NCBI GenBank assembly: GCA_024225035.1 | Contig: JAAEMX010000048.1 | Location: 1 to 46,483, forward strand | Reading direction: 5' to 3' | Length of the DNA: 46,483 bases | Origin: Lentisphaerota bacterium | Lineage (GTDB): Bacteria > Verrucomicrobiota > Lentisphaeria > Victivallales > Victivallaceae | Part shown: positions 33,268 to 42,503 of the stretch, in pieces | Position numbering within the stretch: the stretch's first letter is position 1 | How the letters are laid out: the number at the start of each line of letters is the position of its first letter | The notes under the pieces: model-generated | The model's input: the letters and a program-made list of their open reading frames with translations, nothing else | Told to the model about the DNA's origin: nothing | Database searches by the model: none | Program-made: the position numbers and the translations under genes

Positions 33268-34812
33268 TTAGGCAAAAGGTGATACTCTTCGCATTGCCTC
33301 AGGGATTAAATCAGCAATATCATCCGCTATCATGCCGCGCTTTCCAAGGTGTGAAATTTCACCGGTAAGCCCATGAATAAATACTCCGGAAGCCGCAACT
33401 TTATAGCTGTCTACCTCTTTAGAGGCAAAGGCGGCTATTATACCGGTCAGACAGTCTCCACTACCAGCTGTAGACAAAGCAGGACTCCCGGAAGAGTTAA
33501 CCGTCACTCGCCCGTCAGGCGATGCAATCACACTTCTAAAACCCTTCAAAACAATCGTTGAATCAATACGTTGTGACAACTTACATGCTTTCGTCATTTT
33601 ATCGTCATGTATTGACCACTCCAAATCGAAGGCTTCAAGTAAACGATTCATTTCACCGGGGTGGGGAGTTAAAATATTAGAGTCTTTTTCAAGATAAATT
33701 TCTGGAACTTCAGAGATAACATTCAAAGCATCAGCGTCAATTATCAAAGGTTTATCAGTCTTCAGAATTTCTCTGACAAATCCTATTAAATCACGATGTT
33801 TGCCAATGCCCGGCCCTAATGCTATCGCATCACTTTTGGCGACCAGTTCCATTATTTGCGGAAGTGATTTAGTACTGAAATATCCACTGCCGTTGTCTTT
33901 TACTTTGCAGAGAATCAAAGAGAGCGGTATATCAGGAATTCTTTCGATATTTTCCGGAACTGCTACCCTTACCATTCCGGCACCGGAACGCAATGCGGAA
34001 ACAGCAGTCAAAAACGGAGCACCAAAATACTCATGACTTCCACCTATGACCAACACCGAACCTACGCTGTTCTTATGCGAATCCATTGGTATCCGTCCTA
34101 TAAGCGGAGCACAATCTGACGCACAGAATAAATCGATATCAGACTCTATTTCATCAGCAAATTCATTAGGAGTTCCGATGTCAACACAGCGTAGCAAGCC
34201 GCAACTCTCAATGCCATGCTCTTTGATCAATCCATGCTTTGGAAATGCCATAGTAATGGTCATATCCGCCTCTATGCAATTGCCTTGAAACTCTCCGTCA
34301 TCACCATTTAAACCAGACGGAATATCCAAAGAAACAACTGGCAACCCAGAGTTATTAATCACCTCAATGTAATTATCATAAGGTTTTCTCAAATGACCAC
34401 TTATACCAGTTCCAAGCAAAGCATCTATTACGACATCACCGCTTTTAAAATCATCATCCGTCAGTTTCTTTTTGACGGAAAAAGTGACGGTTTTAGTTAT
34501 AAGTTCAGCATGGGCCCGGGAATCTTCGCCAAGCTTGTCAATTTCGCACACTGAATAGATTACAACCTCGGCATCAGTGTTCTCATAAAGGTATCTGGCC
34601 ACCACATAGCCATCACCGCCGTTATTACCCTTTCCGCAGACGATGACAAACCGGCGCACATGACCGCCATACAAGTTATCGTTGATGTATTCGACAATCT
34701 TTTCACCACTGCCTATTCCGGCTCTTTCCATCAAAACCATTCCTGGTGTACCGTGGTCTTCAATAGTCCTGCGGTCAAGCTCTCGCATCTGTTCTACACT
34801 GATAACTTTCAT
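33268..34812 (-). CDS. nnrD: Bifunctional NAD(P)H-hydrate epimerase / ADP-dependent dehydratase
   Basis: A 514-residue metabolite-repair enzyme. The N-terminal YjeF-type domain (about 1-220, with CGKGNNGGDGYVVARYL and DIPSGLNGDDGE) epimerises damaged NAD(P)H hydrates. The C-terminal ribokinase-like domain (about 225-510, with HKNSVGSVLVIGGSHEYFGAP, LTPHPGEMNRLL and STAGSGDCLTGIIAAF) dehydrates them using ADP or ATP. Both active-site regions look intact. GGAG precedes the ATG. It is also called Nnr; the single symbol is given for the dehydratase part. Confidence 0.93.
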   Translation of the reverse strand: MKVISVEQMRELDRRTIEDHGTPGMVLMERAGIGSGEKIVEYINDNLYGGHVRRFVIVCGKGNNGGDGYVVARYLYENTDAEVVIYSVCEIDKLGEDSRAHAELITKTVTFSVKKKLTDDDFKSGDVVIDALLGTGISGHLRKPYDNYIEVINNSGLPVVSLDIPSGLNGDDGEFQGNCIEADMTITMAFPKHGLIKEHGIESCGLLRCVDIGTPNEFADEIESDIDLFCASDCAPLIGRIPMDSHKNSVGSVLVIGGSHEYFGAPFLTAVSALRSGAGMVRVAVPENIERIPDIPLSLILCKVKDNGSGYFSTKSLPQIMELVAKSDAIALGPGIGKHRDLIGFVREILKTDKPLIIDADALNVISEVPEIYLEKDSNILTPHPGEMNRLLEAFDLEWSIHDDKMTKACKLSQRIDSTIVLKGFRSVIASPDGRVTVNSSGSPALSTAGSGDCLTGIIAAFASKEVDSYKVAASGVFIHGLTGEISHLGKRGMIADDIADLIPEAMRRVSPFA

Positions 34813-34914
34813 ACAAAATTCTCCAGATTAAGTGGTAAACCGGAACGCAATTAATTCTTGAGTATACAATAACGCTCAAAGCATAAGTTTCAAAGCAGTT
34901 TAAGACAGCAGCAG

Positions 34915-35994
34915 CTAAAGTATTGAGCCGTTGTTTATTGCGTAAAACTCGGCGTTATCAAAATAACTGTCCAGCGGCTTTTCCGTAAAAGTGAAAAAGG
35001 CTTGACCTGCTTGATTGATCACCTGAAAAAACAGGTGTCTGGTGACCGCATCCAGCTCTCCGGTCACGTCGTCAACCAGCACGATAACGTTATTTATGTC
35101 TTTGCTGCAATGCTTACAAAGAACGTTAACTTTGGCCAGTTTCAGGCAAAGCGAAATCAATCTGCACTGCCCGGTAGAGGCAAAACTGCGCATCAGTCTG
35201 CCTTGAAACTGCATTTCAAACTCATCAAGCTGAGGACCGAATCCAGTAAAGGCGCGCTTGATATCACGCTCTCTTTCACGCTCAAAACGAGCTTTAATCT
35301 CTTCTATAGCTCCAACACTCAAATCACCGCGGTAACGCATAGTGAAGTTAAATTTTTCGGTTCCGAATTCTGCCAGCAACGCGTTAACTTCTTCCTCTAT
35401 CAGACTGCAGTACTCTTGACGCAGTTCAACGATTTTAACGGCATTCTGGGCCATTATCGGCTCATATGCCTTCACCAACCCGATATCAACATCAGGACGC
35501 CGGAGAACGGCATTTCTGGACTTCATAGCGGCGTTATAAGTGTGAAGCGCCGTTAGATATTCAGGTTTTAAAACTGACACCAGCATATCCATGAAACGGC
35601 GGCGCATTCCAGAGTTTCCGGTGACAATATTGATATCTTCCGGCGAAAAAGCGACAGCGCGCACCTGATTAATAAATTCACTTGCTTTACTTACGGGACT
35701 TTTGTCAATCTTTATTTTCCGCTTTCCAGGTTCTGAGTAATCAACTTCCAGCAGTTCGGAGTATTTTTTGCGGGAAATTTCAGCACCAATGTGAAAACCT
35801 TTACTGCCGATTCGACGCAAATCTCCGGTTCTGGAAGTGCGGAAAGATCGCAGCATGCTGAGAAAAAATATAGCTTCCAGCAGGTTAGTCTTTCCCTGAC
35901 CGTTTCGACCGGTAAAAACTACCGTACGATTATGCAACGAAACCTCGCAGGCCTTGTAATTCCTGAAATTTTTAAGTTGTAAGCGTTTAATCAT
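34915..35994 (-). CDS. recF: DNA replication and repair protein RecF
   Basis: A 359-residue SMC-like ATPase that loads RecA at gaps with RecO and RecR. Walker A is GRNGQGKTNLL (about 30-40), the ABC signature is STGQCRLISL (about 290-299), and Walker B with D-loop is VIVLVDDVTGELD (about 320-332). The start at 35994 gives MIKRLQLKNFRNY; a TTG at 36000 is also possible. No strong ribosome site is visible. It lies downstream of dnaN in the classical order, but a terminator stands between them. Confidence 0.94.
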   Translation of the reverse strand: MIKRLQLKNFRNYKACEVSLHNRTVVFTGRNGQGKTNLLEAIFFLSMLRSFRTSRTGDLRRIGSKGFHIGAEISRKKYSELLEVDYSEPGKRKIKIDKSPVSKASEFINQVRAVAFSPEDINIVTGNSGMRRRFMDMLVSVLKPEYLTALHTYNAAMKSRNAVLRRPDVDIGLVKAYEPIMAQNAVKIVELRQEYCSLIEEEVNALLAEFGTEKFNFTMRYRGDLSVGAIEEIKARFERERERDIKRAFTGFGPQLDEFEMQFQGRLMRSFASTGQCRLISLCLKLAKVNVLCKHCSKDINNVIVLVDDVTGELDAVTRHLFFQVINQAGQAFFTFTEKPLDSYFDNAEFYAINNGSIL

Positions 35995-36042
35995 CAGCAA
36001 CCTGATTTAACAATCTTTAGTGAATAACAAATTACGGAAAAA

Positions 36043-36075
36043 GAAAAAGCCGCGCAGATTGTGGCCCGCGCGGCT
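36043..36075 (-). terminator. Rho-independent terminator between dnaN and recF
   Basis: AGCCGCGC (36048-36055) pairs with GCGCGGCT (36068-36075). On the minus strand the hairpin is followed by TTTTCTTTTT. It lies about 22 bp past the dnaN stop, so recF needs readthrough or its own promoter. Confidence 0.88.
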
Positions 36076-36097
36076 GATAAATCGATCAAGCTTTTCC

Positions 36098-37192
36098 TTA
36101 GCGGTTACGCATCGGCATGATGACGTAAAGGAAACCTTCGCCGCCTTCGATCGCAACCGGGCTGAAACCGTCGTTCAGTTTGATTTTAACTTTGTCCGCG
36201 TCACAATGTTTGAGCGGATCAGCCAGGAAGGTCGGATTAAATGAAATATCCATTCTGGCATCAGCGTATTCAACATCCATGTAGTCAACGCCTTCGCCAA
36301 CATTATTGCTGGCAGCCTGCATCTGGATTTTATTATCTTCAAGAGTGACAACAATATAGCTGCTGTTATCAGCCAGTGCCAGAGAAACCAGTTCTAGTTT
36401 AGCCAGCATTGGTGAAGTCGGAACTTCGATAACTTTGTTGAAACGAGCAGGAATAACCTGACGGTAGTTCGGGAAGTTACCTTCAATCAGTTTGGTAGTC
36501 AAAGTGACTTTATCAGTCTTGAAGCAAGCTTGCTTTTCACCAAACTCAAGAGAAATAAAACCATCACCGTCTATCATGCGTTTTACTTCAGTAGCGGCTT
36601 TCAGAGGAACGATAGTGTCGCCTTCTTCGCCTTCAAACTCTTCAGGAACCTTTTCAACGAGAGCCAGACGTTTGCCGTCAGTGGCTACTGCTGTAATCGC
36701 ACTGTCTTTGATAGAAACCAGAATACCGTGCAGAACTTTACGTGTATCATCAAGGCTAACTGCGTAAGAAATCTGATCAAGCATCTTTCGAAAATCTGTT
36801 TCTTTGAACTTAATGTTCTTATGAGAAGCAAATTCTACTGGTAATGGGAAATCATCAGCGCCGAGTCCGAGCAGCTTAAACTTACTGGTACCGCAAACTA
36901 TTTCAGTATGATGCTTTTCATCGCAGTTAAGACTAACGTCATCACCGATAAAGCGTGAAACAAGTGCGTAAAGCTTTTTAGCTGGGACGGTAGTTTTACC
37001 GCCTTTTTCGATATTAGCTTCCACTTTTGTGGATATTCTGATTTCGAGGTCAGTTGTGGTAAGAGAAAGTTCGTTTCCATCTGCCTCCATCAAAACATTT
37101 GCCAATACCGGTAGAGTACTCCTACTGCCGATAATGTTGATTACTTTCTGAAGTGCTTTTAGAAAGTGATCTCTTTTGACAGTTAATTTCAT
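36098..37192 (-). CDS. dnaN: DNA polymerase III beta sliding clamp
   Basis: A 364-residue three-domain clamp that holds DNA polymerase III on DNA. The N-terminus (MKLTVKRDHFLKALQKVINI), the middle block (KVLHGILVSIKDSAITAVATDGKRLAL) and the end (EGFLYVIMPMRNR, with the conserved PMR) are all typical. Length is normal. AGGAGGACGGA is a strong ribosome site. It is the first gene of the minus-strand replication block and its start faces a non-coding region that looks like a replication origin. Confidence 0.96.
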   Translation of the reverse strand: MKLTVKRDHFLKALQKVINIIGSRSTLPVLANVLMEADGNELSLTTTDLEIRISTKVEANIEKGGKTTVPAKKLYALVSRFIGDDVSLNCDEKHHTEIVCGTSKFKLLGLGADDFPLPVEFASHKNIKFKETDFRKMLDQISYAVSLDDTRKVLHGILVSIKDSAITAVATDGKRLALVEKVPEEFEGEEGDTIVPLKAATEVKRMIDGDGFISLEFGEKQACFKTDKVTLTTKLIEGNFPNYRQVIPARFNKVIEVPTSPMLAKLELVSLALADNSSYIVVTLEDNKIQMQAASNNVGEGVDYMDVEYADARMDISFNPTFLADPLKHCDADKVKIKLNDGFSPVAIEGGEGFLYVIMPMRNR

Positions 37193-37579
37193 TCCGTCCT
37201 CCTGTCGTTTTCCTGAGAGTTGTCCACAGGGTATATAATTTTATTAAATACTTTTCTTATAGATTAATTTTATTCTTAGTATTATACCCTGTTAATTCTG
37301 TTAATAAAGTAAAAATACCGCAGAAATTTCCATTTTTATTTCTATTAATAAGTCTGTTTGTAAAAACTTTAAATTAGAGTGGGTGTCAATAACTCATAAT
37401 TTATTAACAATTATCAACACTGTTATTAACAATCTTATCAATAACCTGTCATTTACTCTGCACGATGATTGTAAAATGCCCCTGAAAAGCTACATTAACT
37501 GCCATACTGCGGGAGGTGATAATTTTTATGTCCTGCTATTAGTAAACCCCCATTCAAATAATTGGGATACGTTATTAAT
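37193..37579. other. Candidate replication origin (oriC) upstream of dnaN
   Basis: This 387-bp A+T-rich gap separates divergent dnaN and the SIS isomerase gene. It contains DnaA-box-like 9-mers: TTGTCCACA (37220-37228), TTATTAACA (37401-37409), TTATCAACA (37411-37419), TTATTAACA (37423-37431) and TTATCAATA (37435-37443). An inverted TTATTAACA lies at 37299-37307. The four at 37401-37443 have starts 10-12 bp apart. An A+T-rich stretch (37229-37380) that could unwind lies between the clusters. dnaA itself is not in the window. Promoters for both genes must also be here. Confidence 0.5.
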
Positions 37580-38212
37580 ATGGAAAAATATTTAACTGAT
37601 TTCAAGGAACGTTTTCCGGAAATGGCTTATCTTGACGACAAGATACTGCAGGCTGCTGTAATGATTGTCGAAGCCATGGCTGCCGGACATACTCTATTTA
37701 CTTGCGGAAACGGCGGAAGTGGTTCTGATTCTGATCATATTGTCGGTGAACTTCTTAAAGGGTTTAAAAGCCTCAGGCCATTAAGTCCTGAATTCAAGAA
37801 AAAATTTGATGTTTACGGTGAAGCAGGTAAAGAGATAGCTAATAAACTGCAATACGGTTTAAGGGCAATTTCACTGACTTCTCATCCGGCTTTTACTACA
37901 GCCTTTCTAAATGATGTAGACGGCACTCTGATATTTGCTCAGCAGTTATTCGCATTGGGACGTGAAGGCGATGTGGTTATTGGTATTTCAACCAGTGGTA
38001 ACGCTGAAAATGTCAAGGCCTGTTTTATGACTGCCCGGACAATGGGAGTTAAAACCATTCTTTTGACTGGTAAAGACGGCGGCGCATGCGCCAAACTCGT
38101 AGATTGTGAGATCCGTGTCCCTGAGTATGAGACTTACAAGATACAGGAAATGCATTTACCAATATATCATACTCTATGTTTAATGATTGAGGATCATTTT
38201 TATGGGGAATAA
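37580..38212 (+). CDS. SIS-domain sugar phosphate isomerase (GmhA-like)
   Basis: A 210-residue SIS-fold protein similar to sedoheptulose-7-phosphate isomerase, which starts ADP-heptose synthesis for lipopolysaccharide. It has FTCGNGGSGSDSDHIVGEL (about 38-56) and VVIGISTSGNAENV. A 40-residue stretch after the first motif (KSLRPLSPEFKKKFDVYGE) is longer than in E. coli GmhA. A role in another sugar phosphate pathway is possible. The ATG at 37580 is taken because it fits the family start. It overlaps uppS and opens a seven-gene run. Confidence 0.8.
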   Translation: MEKYLTDFKERFPEMAYLDDKILQAAVMIVEAMAAGHTLFTCGNGGSGSDSDHIVGELLKGFKSLRPLSPEFKKKFDVYGEAGKEIANKLQYGLRAISLTSHPAFTTAFLNDVDGTLIFAQQLFALGREGDVVIGISTSGNAENVKACFMTARTMGVKTILLTGKDGGACAKLVDCEIRVPEYETYKIQEMHLPIYHTLCLMIEDHFYGE

Positions 38213-38933
38213 GGAAAAGAAACTCCGCCATGTTGCCATTATTATGGATGGTAACGGGCGCTGGGCTAAAAAGCGTGGCCTTTCACACCTGGAAGGTCAC
38301 CGCAAAGGTGCTGAGGCTGTACAGACAGCCATTGAAACAGCCAAGGAATTGGGACTTGAGTACCTTACTCTTTACGCGTTCAGCACAGAAAACTGGTCAC
38401 GGCCTCAGGAAGAAGTTGACGGCTTGATGAGCCTGCTTGAGGAGTTCGTTGAGGCAAAGGTTGAAGTTCTGCAGAAAAATAATGTTAGGCTCAAAACTGT
38501 GGGCAGAACAAATGATCTTCCTGAAAGTACGCGTAAGAAGCTTCTTGAATGCATAGAAAAAACAGCTGGTAATAATAGCGGTACTCTGGTTCTGGCTATA
38601 AATTACGGCGGCAGAGCGGAAATAGTTGATGCCGCTAAAAAAATAGCCAGGGACGCGGTTGACAAAAAACTGGATCCGGATACAATAGATGAGAATGTGT
38701 TTATTCAGTATATGTATGATCCTTCGATACCGGATCCTGACATGATGATTCGTACCAGCGGCGAATTAAGGTTAAGTAACTTCCTGGTTTGGGAGTTATC
38801 TTATGCTGAATTTTATGTGACAGATATATTATGGCCTGATTTTGGCCGTGAAGAATTTTTAAAAGCAGCGGATGCTTTTTATGGGCGTGAGCGTCGTTAT
38901 GGCGGCAGACCCGGTTCTGAGTCTCAGGACTGA
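38202..38933 (+). CDS. uppS: Undecaprenyl diphosphate synthase (isoprenyl transferase)
   Basis: A 243-residue cis-prenyltransferase making the C55 lipid carrier for peptidoglycan and O-antigen. It has VAIIMDGNGRWAKKRG (about 12-27), HRKGAEAV, YAFSTENW, and the end block MMIRTSGELRLSNFLVW followed by AEFYVTDILWPDF. GAGG stands about 10 bp before ATG 38202, which lies inside the previous gene's end, so the two are coupled. Confidence 0.95.
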   Translation: MGNKEKKLRHVAIIMDGNGRWAKKRGLSHLEGHRKGAEAVQTAIETAKELGLEYLTLYAFSTENWSRPQEEVDGLMSLLEEFVEAKVEVLQKNNVRLKTVGRTNDLPESTRKKLLECIEKTAGNNSGTLVLAINYGGRAEIVDAAKKIARDAVDKKLDPDTIDENVFIQYMYDPSIPDPDMMIRTSGELRLSNFLVWELSYAEFYVTDILWPDFGREEFLKAADAFYGRERRYGGRPGSESQD

Positions 38934-38969
38934 GCATTTTTATTTTTGAACACGTAACAGGGAAAATTG

Positions 38970-39806
38970 ATGTTTATTTTTAGAACCTTTAGTTTTGTAA
39001 TTTTAATTTCCATATTTCTTACTGCTATTCTGTGGAAGAGTCAATGGGCATGGCTGGCATTTGCCGCAATTGGAACACTGGCAGCTTTTATGGTAGTCTG
39101 TGAGATGCTGACTATGCTGTCAAAAGCAGGTCGCTCTTCATATAAGATTTTCTCAGCAGTAGCTGCTGCGGTTACTGTTTTGATGGTACTTATGCGTGTT
39201 CCTGTAGAAAAAATAGTGCTTGTTCCGACCTTTTATATAATGGCATTATGGGTATATATGCTGATTTCATCTAACCGTGAAGCTGTATTGCCTAAAGTTG
39301 TAACATCTATCGGCGGAGCTTTAATGGCTTTTATTCCGCTTTGTTTTCTGGCTGCCGTGTATGTTAAAGGCGAGGGTACTACTTATGAAGGTCGTTATAT
39401 GCTGCTGTTTCTGGTGCTGGTAACTAAAACCGGAGACACATTCGCTTATATAACTGGAATGCTTTCCAATAAGATACTCAAAGGCGGTAATCATAAGATT
39501 GTGCCTAATATCAGCCCGAAAAAGTCCTGGGAAGGTACAATTGGTGGCATGATTTTTTCTATAATCGTCAGTTATGTGTTATCTTTTACTATCTTGAATG
39601 ATCCGTCGCTTGTAAAACCATTGATTGCAGGTATAATTCTTTTCTGGGGCGGATTTTATGGTGATCTGGCCGAGTCTTCACTCAAACGTGCGTGCGGAGT
39701 CAAGGATTCCGGTGCGATAATTCCCGGAATGGGAGGCGTTTATGATGTGCTTGACAGTCTGATGTTCAACGCGCCCTTGTATTTTGCTTATACGCTTTTG
39801 GTTTAA
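38970..39806 (+). CDS. cdsA: Phosphatidate cytidylyltransferase
   Basis: A 278-residue inner-membrane enzyme that makes CDP-diacylglycerol for phospholipid synthesis. Eight or so hydrophobic helices are visible. The C-terminal signature is GDLAESSLKRACGVKDSGAIIPGMGGVYDVLDS, given here in two parts: GDLAESSLKRACGVKDSG and IIPGMGGVYDVLDS. The usual PGHGGxxDRxDS has H to M and R to V changes. uppS-cdsA adjacency is common in bacteria. A TTG at 38967 is an alternative start. Confidence 0.92.
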   Translation: MFIFRTFSFVILISIFLTAILWKSQWAWLAFAAIGTLAAFMVVCEMLTMLSKAGRSSYKIFSAVAAAVTVLMVLMRVPVEKIVLVPTFYIMALWVYMLISSNREAVLPKVVTSIGGALMAFIPLCFLAAVYVKGEGTTYEGRYMLLFLVLVTKTGDTFAYITGMLSNKILKGGNHKIVPNISPKKSWEGTIGGMIFSIIVSYVLSFTILNDPSLVKPLIAGIILFWGGFYGDLAESSLKRACGVKDSGAIIPGMGGVYDVLDSLMFNAPLYFAYTLLV

Positions 39807-39826
39807 ACATAGAGGAATGATCAATC

Positions 39827-40312
39827 ATGGTGAAGAAGAATATTCTGAATCTGCTGAGAGAAAACGCCCGCATCAGTGCGAAAGAGATTGGGGCACGGGT
39901 TGGCGTTGACGAAGCAAAAGTTGAAGGAATAATCAAAGAGCTCGAGCAGAGCAATATTATAAAGGGTTATAAAGCTATCCTTAATGAGGGAGCTTTAGAC
40001 GATAATTCAACAAGAGCGCTGATTGAGGTAAAAGTTACCCCGCAGCGTGATGGAGGGTTTGACCGCGCAGCCAAGAGAATCTGCCGGTTTCCTGAGGTGA
40101 CCGATTGTTATCTGGTCTCCGGTGACTATGACCTGAGACTTGAAGTCACAGGCAGTTCATTGCAGGAAATCGCGTCTTTTGTCTCCGGCAAGCTTGCCAC
40201 CATTGACGGTGTTATATCGACTGCTACCGTTTTTTTGTTGAAAAAGTATAAAGAATCCGGAAAAATTCTGGATGATGAGGAAGAATATGAAAGACTCAAA
40301 GTCTCCCCGTAA
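39827..40312 (+). CDS. Lrp/AsnC family transcriptional regulator
   Basis: A 161-residue regulator with an N-terminal winged helix-turn-helix (about 4-55: LLRENARISAKEIGARVGVD) and a C-terminal RAM/ACT-like ligand domain (about 65-150: ALIEVKVTPQRDGG and CYLVSGDYDLRLEVTG). Such proteins sense amino acids. The next gene, an aminotransferase, begins inside its 3' end with a 26-bp overlap, so it probably controls or senses products of that enzyme. Confidence 0.9.
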   Translation: MVKKNILNLLRENARISAKEIGARVGVDEAKVEGIIKELEQSNIIKGYKAILNEGALDDNSTRALIEVKVTPQRDGGFDRAAKRICRFPEVTDCYLVSGDYDLRLEVTGSSLQEIASFVSGKLATIDGVISTATVFLLKKYKESGKILDDEEEYERLKVSP

Positions 40313-41471
40313 ACCCCGTACAGCTGATCATATAAATAATATGCCGAAAAGTGGCATTAGAGATTTTTTTGAACTCGTAATCGGTTGTGATGACGTTATT
40401 TCACTAGGTGTCGGCGAACCTGATTTCGTTACGCCGTGGACTATCCGCGAAAGCGCTATTTACTCACTTGAGCGCGGTCACACCAGTTATACCTCAAATA
40501 AAGGGCTGTTCTCGCTGCGTAAGGAAATCTCTAAATACGTTTCAGAAAACTACGGCGTACAGTATGACCCTGATAATGAGTGTCTGGTAACTGTTGGAGT
40601 AAGTGAAGCCCTTGACATTGCCATCCGGGCTATTGTAAATCCCGGTGATGAAGTTATTTACTGTGAACCATGCTTTGTCTCATATGCCGCTGAAATAGCC
40701 ATGGCTCACGGTGTGCCTGTAGCTATTGAAAACAGTGAAGATAATGAATTTTCTCTGGATATAGGAAAGCTTAAGTCTAAAATTACTCCGAAAACTAAAG
40801 CTTTGCTGCTTAATTTCCCCTGTAATCCTACCGGGGCTACTCTTAATATGCAGCAGATGGAGGAAATAGCTGAGATTGCTATTGAAAATGATATCATCGT
40901 TATTACTGATGAAATTTATACTGAACTGACTTATGAAGAACGCCTTCCATCCATTGCTTCACTGCCCGGAATGAAAGAGCGTACTATATTCCTGCATGGT
41001 TTCTCTAAGGCTTACGCTATGACCGGGTTCCGTGTAGGATATGCTTGTGGGCCTGAAGACCTTATTGATGCTATGAATAAAATTCATCAGTATATAATAA
41101 TGTGTGCTTCAATAAACGCTCAGGAAGCTGCTCTCGAAGCCTTGAAAAATGGTCGTCAGGCTATGATAAAAATGCGTGATGAATATCGCGAACGCCGCAA
41201 CTTAATTGTTAAGGGATTCAACGATGTTGGCTTGAAATGTCTGAAGCCGAAAGGTTCGTTCTATGTATTCCCTAATATCACTTCTACCGGTCTGTCATCT
41301 ACAGAGTTTGCCAAGCGCCTGCTTGAAGAGGAAAAAGTGGCAGTTGTTCCGGGTAACGCTTTCGGAGAATGCGGTGAGGGGTATGTCCGTGCCTGTTACG
41401 CAGCTTCGACTTCCCAGATCATGGAAGCTCTGGATAAAATCGGCGAATTCGTAAAAAGACTTTCTAAGTAG
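40287..41471 (+). CDS. Class I/II PLP-dependent aminotransferase
   Basis: A 394-residue fold-type I aminotransferase of the aspartate/PatA group. It has LGVGEPDFVTP (about 35-45), Gly-rich SYTSNKG, NFPCNPTGAT (about 173-182), DEIYTELTYE and the PLP Lys in GFSKAYAMTGFRVGY (about 232-246). The amino acid substrate cannot be told. GAGGAAGA stands 3-9 bp before ATG 40287, favouring it over 40272. It is translationally coupled to the Lrp-like regulator. Confidence 0.92.
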   Translation: MKDSKSPRKPRTADHINNMPKSGIRDFFELVIGCDDVISLGVGEPDFVTPWTIRESAIYSLERGHTSYTSNKGLFSLRKEISKYVSENYGVQYDPDNECLVTVGVSEALDIAIRAIVNPGDEVIYCEPCFVSYAAEIAMAHGVPVAIENSEDNEFSLDIGKLKSKITPKTKALLLNFPCNPTGATLNMQQMEEIAEIAIENDIIVITDEIYTELTYEERLPSIASLPGMKERTIFLHGFSKAYAMTGFRVGYACGPEDLIDAMNKIHQYIIMCASINAQEAALEALKNGRQAMIKMRDEYRERRNLIVKGFNDVGLKCLKPKGSFYVFPNITSTGLSSTEFAKRLLEEEKVAVVPGNAFGECGEGYVRACYAASTSQIMEALDKIGEFVKRLSK

Positions 41472-41512
41472 CTCAAAACAGCTTGGATATAAATTCTATT
41501 GAGGATTTGATA

Positions 41513-41926
41513 ATGGATTGCATTTTTTGCAAAATTGTAGCCGGAGAAATTCCTTCGGTAAAAGTATATGAAGACGATCTGGTTTACGCATTTATGGATA
41601 TTTCTCCTATAAATAAAGGGCATGTTCTGGTTATTCCTAAAGAACACCATCACAGCTCATCAACCGTTCCTGAAGAAATCGGCGGCAGAATGTTTCACAT
41701 TGGCAGCCGTATTGGTGTGGCGCTCAAGCGCGGACTGGATTTCGAAGGTTTTAACCTGCATCTGGCAGATGGTACTTGTGCCGGGCAGGTGGTCAATCAC
41801 GCTCACTTACATGTAGTGCCTCGAGGCGTTGAAGACGGTTTCCACTGGAACTGGCGCCAGCTTGAATACGCCGCCGGGGAATCTGCAGAAACAGCCGAAA
41901 AAATCAAAAATAAACTTAAGCTGTAG
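41513..41926 (+). CDS. HIT family nucleotide hydrolase
   Basis: A 137-residue histidine-triad protein. It starts MDCIFCKIVAGEIPS, contains the KGHVLVIPKEHHHS segment and ends with the triad HAHLHVVPRG (near 100-109). HIT proteins hydrolyse AMP-linked or dinucleoside polyphosphate substrates. GAGGATT gives the ribosome site and supports ATG 41513 over the TTG at 41483. Confidence 0.9.
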   Translation: MDCIFCKIVAGEIPSVKVYEDDLVYAFMDISPINKGHVLVIPKEHHHSSSTVPEEIGGRMFHIGSRIGVALKRGLDFEGFNLHLADGTCAGQVVNHAHLHVVPRGVEDGFHWNWRQLEYAAGESAETAEKIKNKLKL

Positions 41927-41966
41927 ATTTTAAACTGGCATCTGCAGCCTTGATCAGGTGTTTTTT

Positions 41967-42503
41967 ATGAGTAGAAAGATTGTTCTCTACATTGCTGTGA
42001 GCCTTGACGGTTTTATAGCTGACGATAAAGGCAGAGTTGACTGGCTGAGTGGGCATGATGATACCTTGTCGCCGGATGAGGATTATCAGGCGTTTATTAA
42101 AGATGTGGACACTATTATTATGGGAAGAAATACCTATGATCAGATAGTGAAGGACTTGGCTCCTGATAATTGGCCTTATGAAGGCATGGATTGCTATGTA
42201 GTCACCTCAAATGCCGGGCCAGAAGATGCCAACGTCAGCTTTGTAACAACTGATGTCTTTGCTTTGGTTGATGAACTGAAGGCAAAAAAAGGCAAAAAAA
42301 TATGGCTGCTTGGCGGTGCCAGGCTGGCAGATGCCTTGATGAAGGCTGATTTGATTGACGAATACCAGATTGCCATTATCCCGACAATTCTGGGCAGGGG
42401 GCTGTCACTGTTTAAAGACAACAACCCTACCCTTAAACTGCGGCTGAACAGCGCTAAGAGCATGAACGGAATTGCCATGCTCAAATACTCCAAACGCCAT
42501 TAA
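41967..42503 (+). CDS. Dihydrofolate reductase-like (RibD C-terminal domain) protein
   Basis: A 178-residue single-domain protein of the YyaP/YwjB type. It has LYIAVSLDGFIADDKGRVDWLSG (in two parts: LYIAVSLDGFIADDKG and RVDWLSG), TIIMGRNTYDQI and KIWLLGGARLADALMKADLIDE. The family resembles dihydrofolate reductase and the RibD reductase domain, but its substrate is mostly unknown. Its stop overlaps the stop of the convergent GDSL gene by 3 bp. Confidence 0.85.
   Translation: MSRKIVLYIAVSLDGFIADDKGRVDWLSGHDDTLSPDEDYQAFIKDVDTIIMGRNTYDQIVKDLAPDNWPYEGMDCYVVTSNAGPEDANVSFVTTDVFALVDELKAKKGKKIWLLGGARLADALMKADLIDEYQIAIIPTILGRGLSLFKDNNPTLKLRLNSAKSMNGIAMLKYSKRH

Noticed and set aside
35002..35556. Plus-strand 184-codon frame opposite recF
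   Set aside because: It is fully antisense to the recF coding region and shows no domain.
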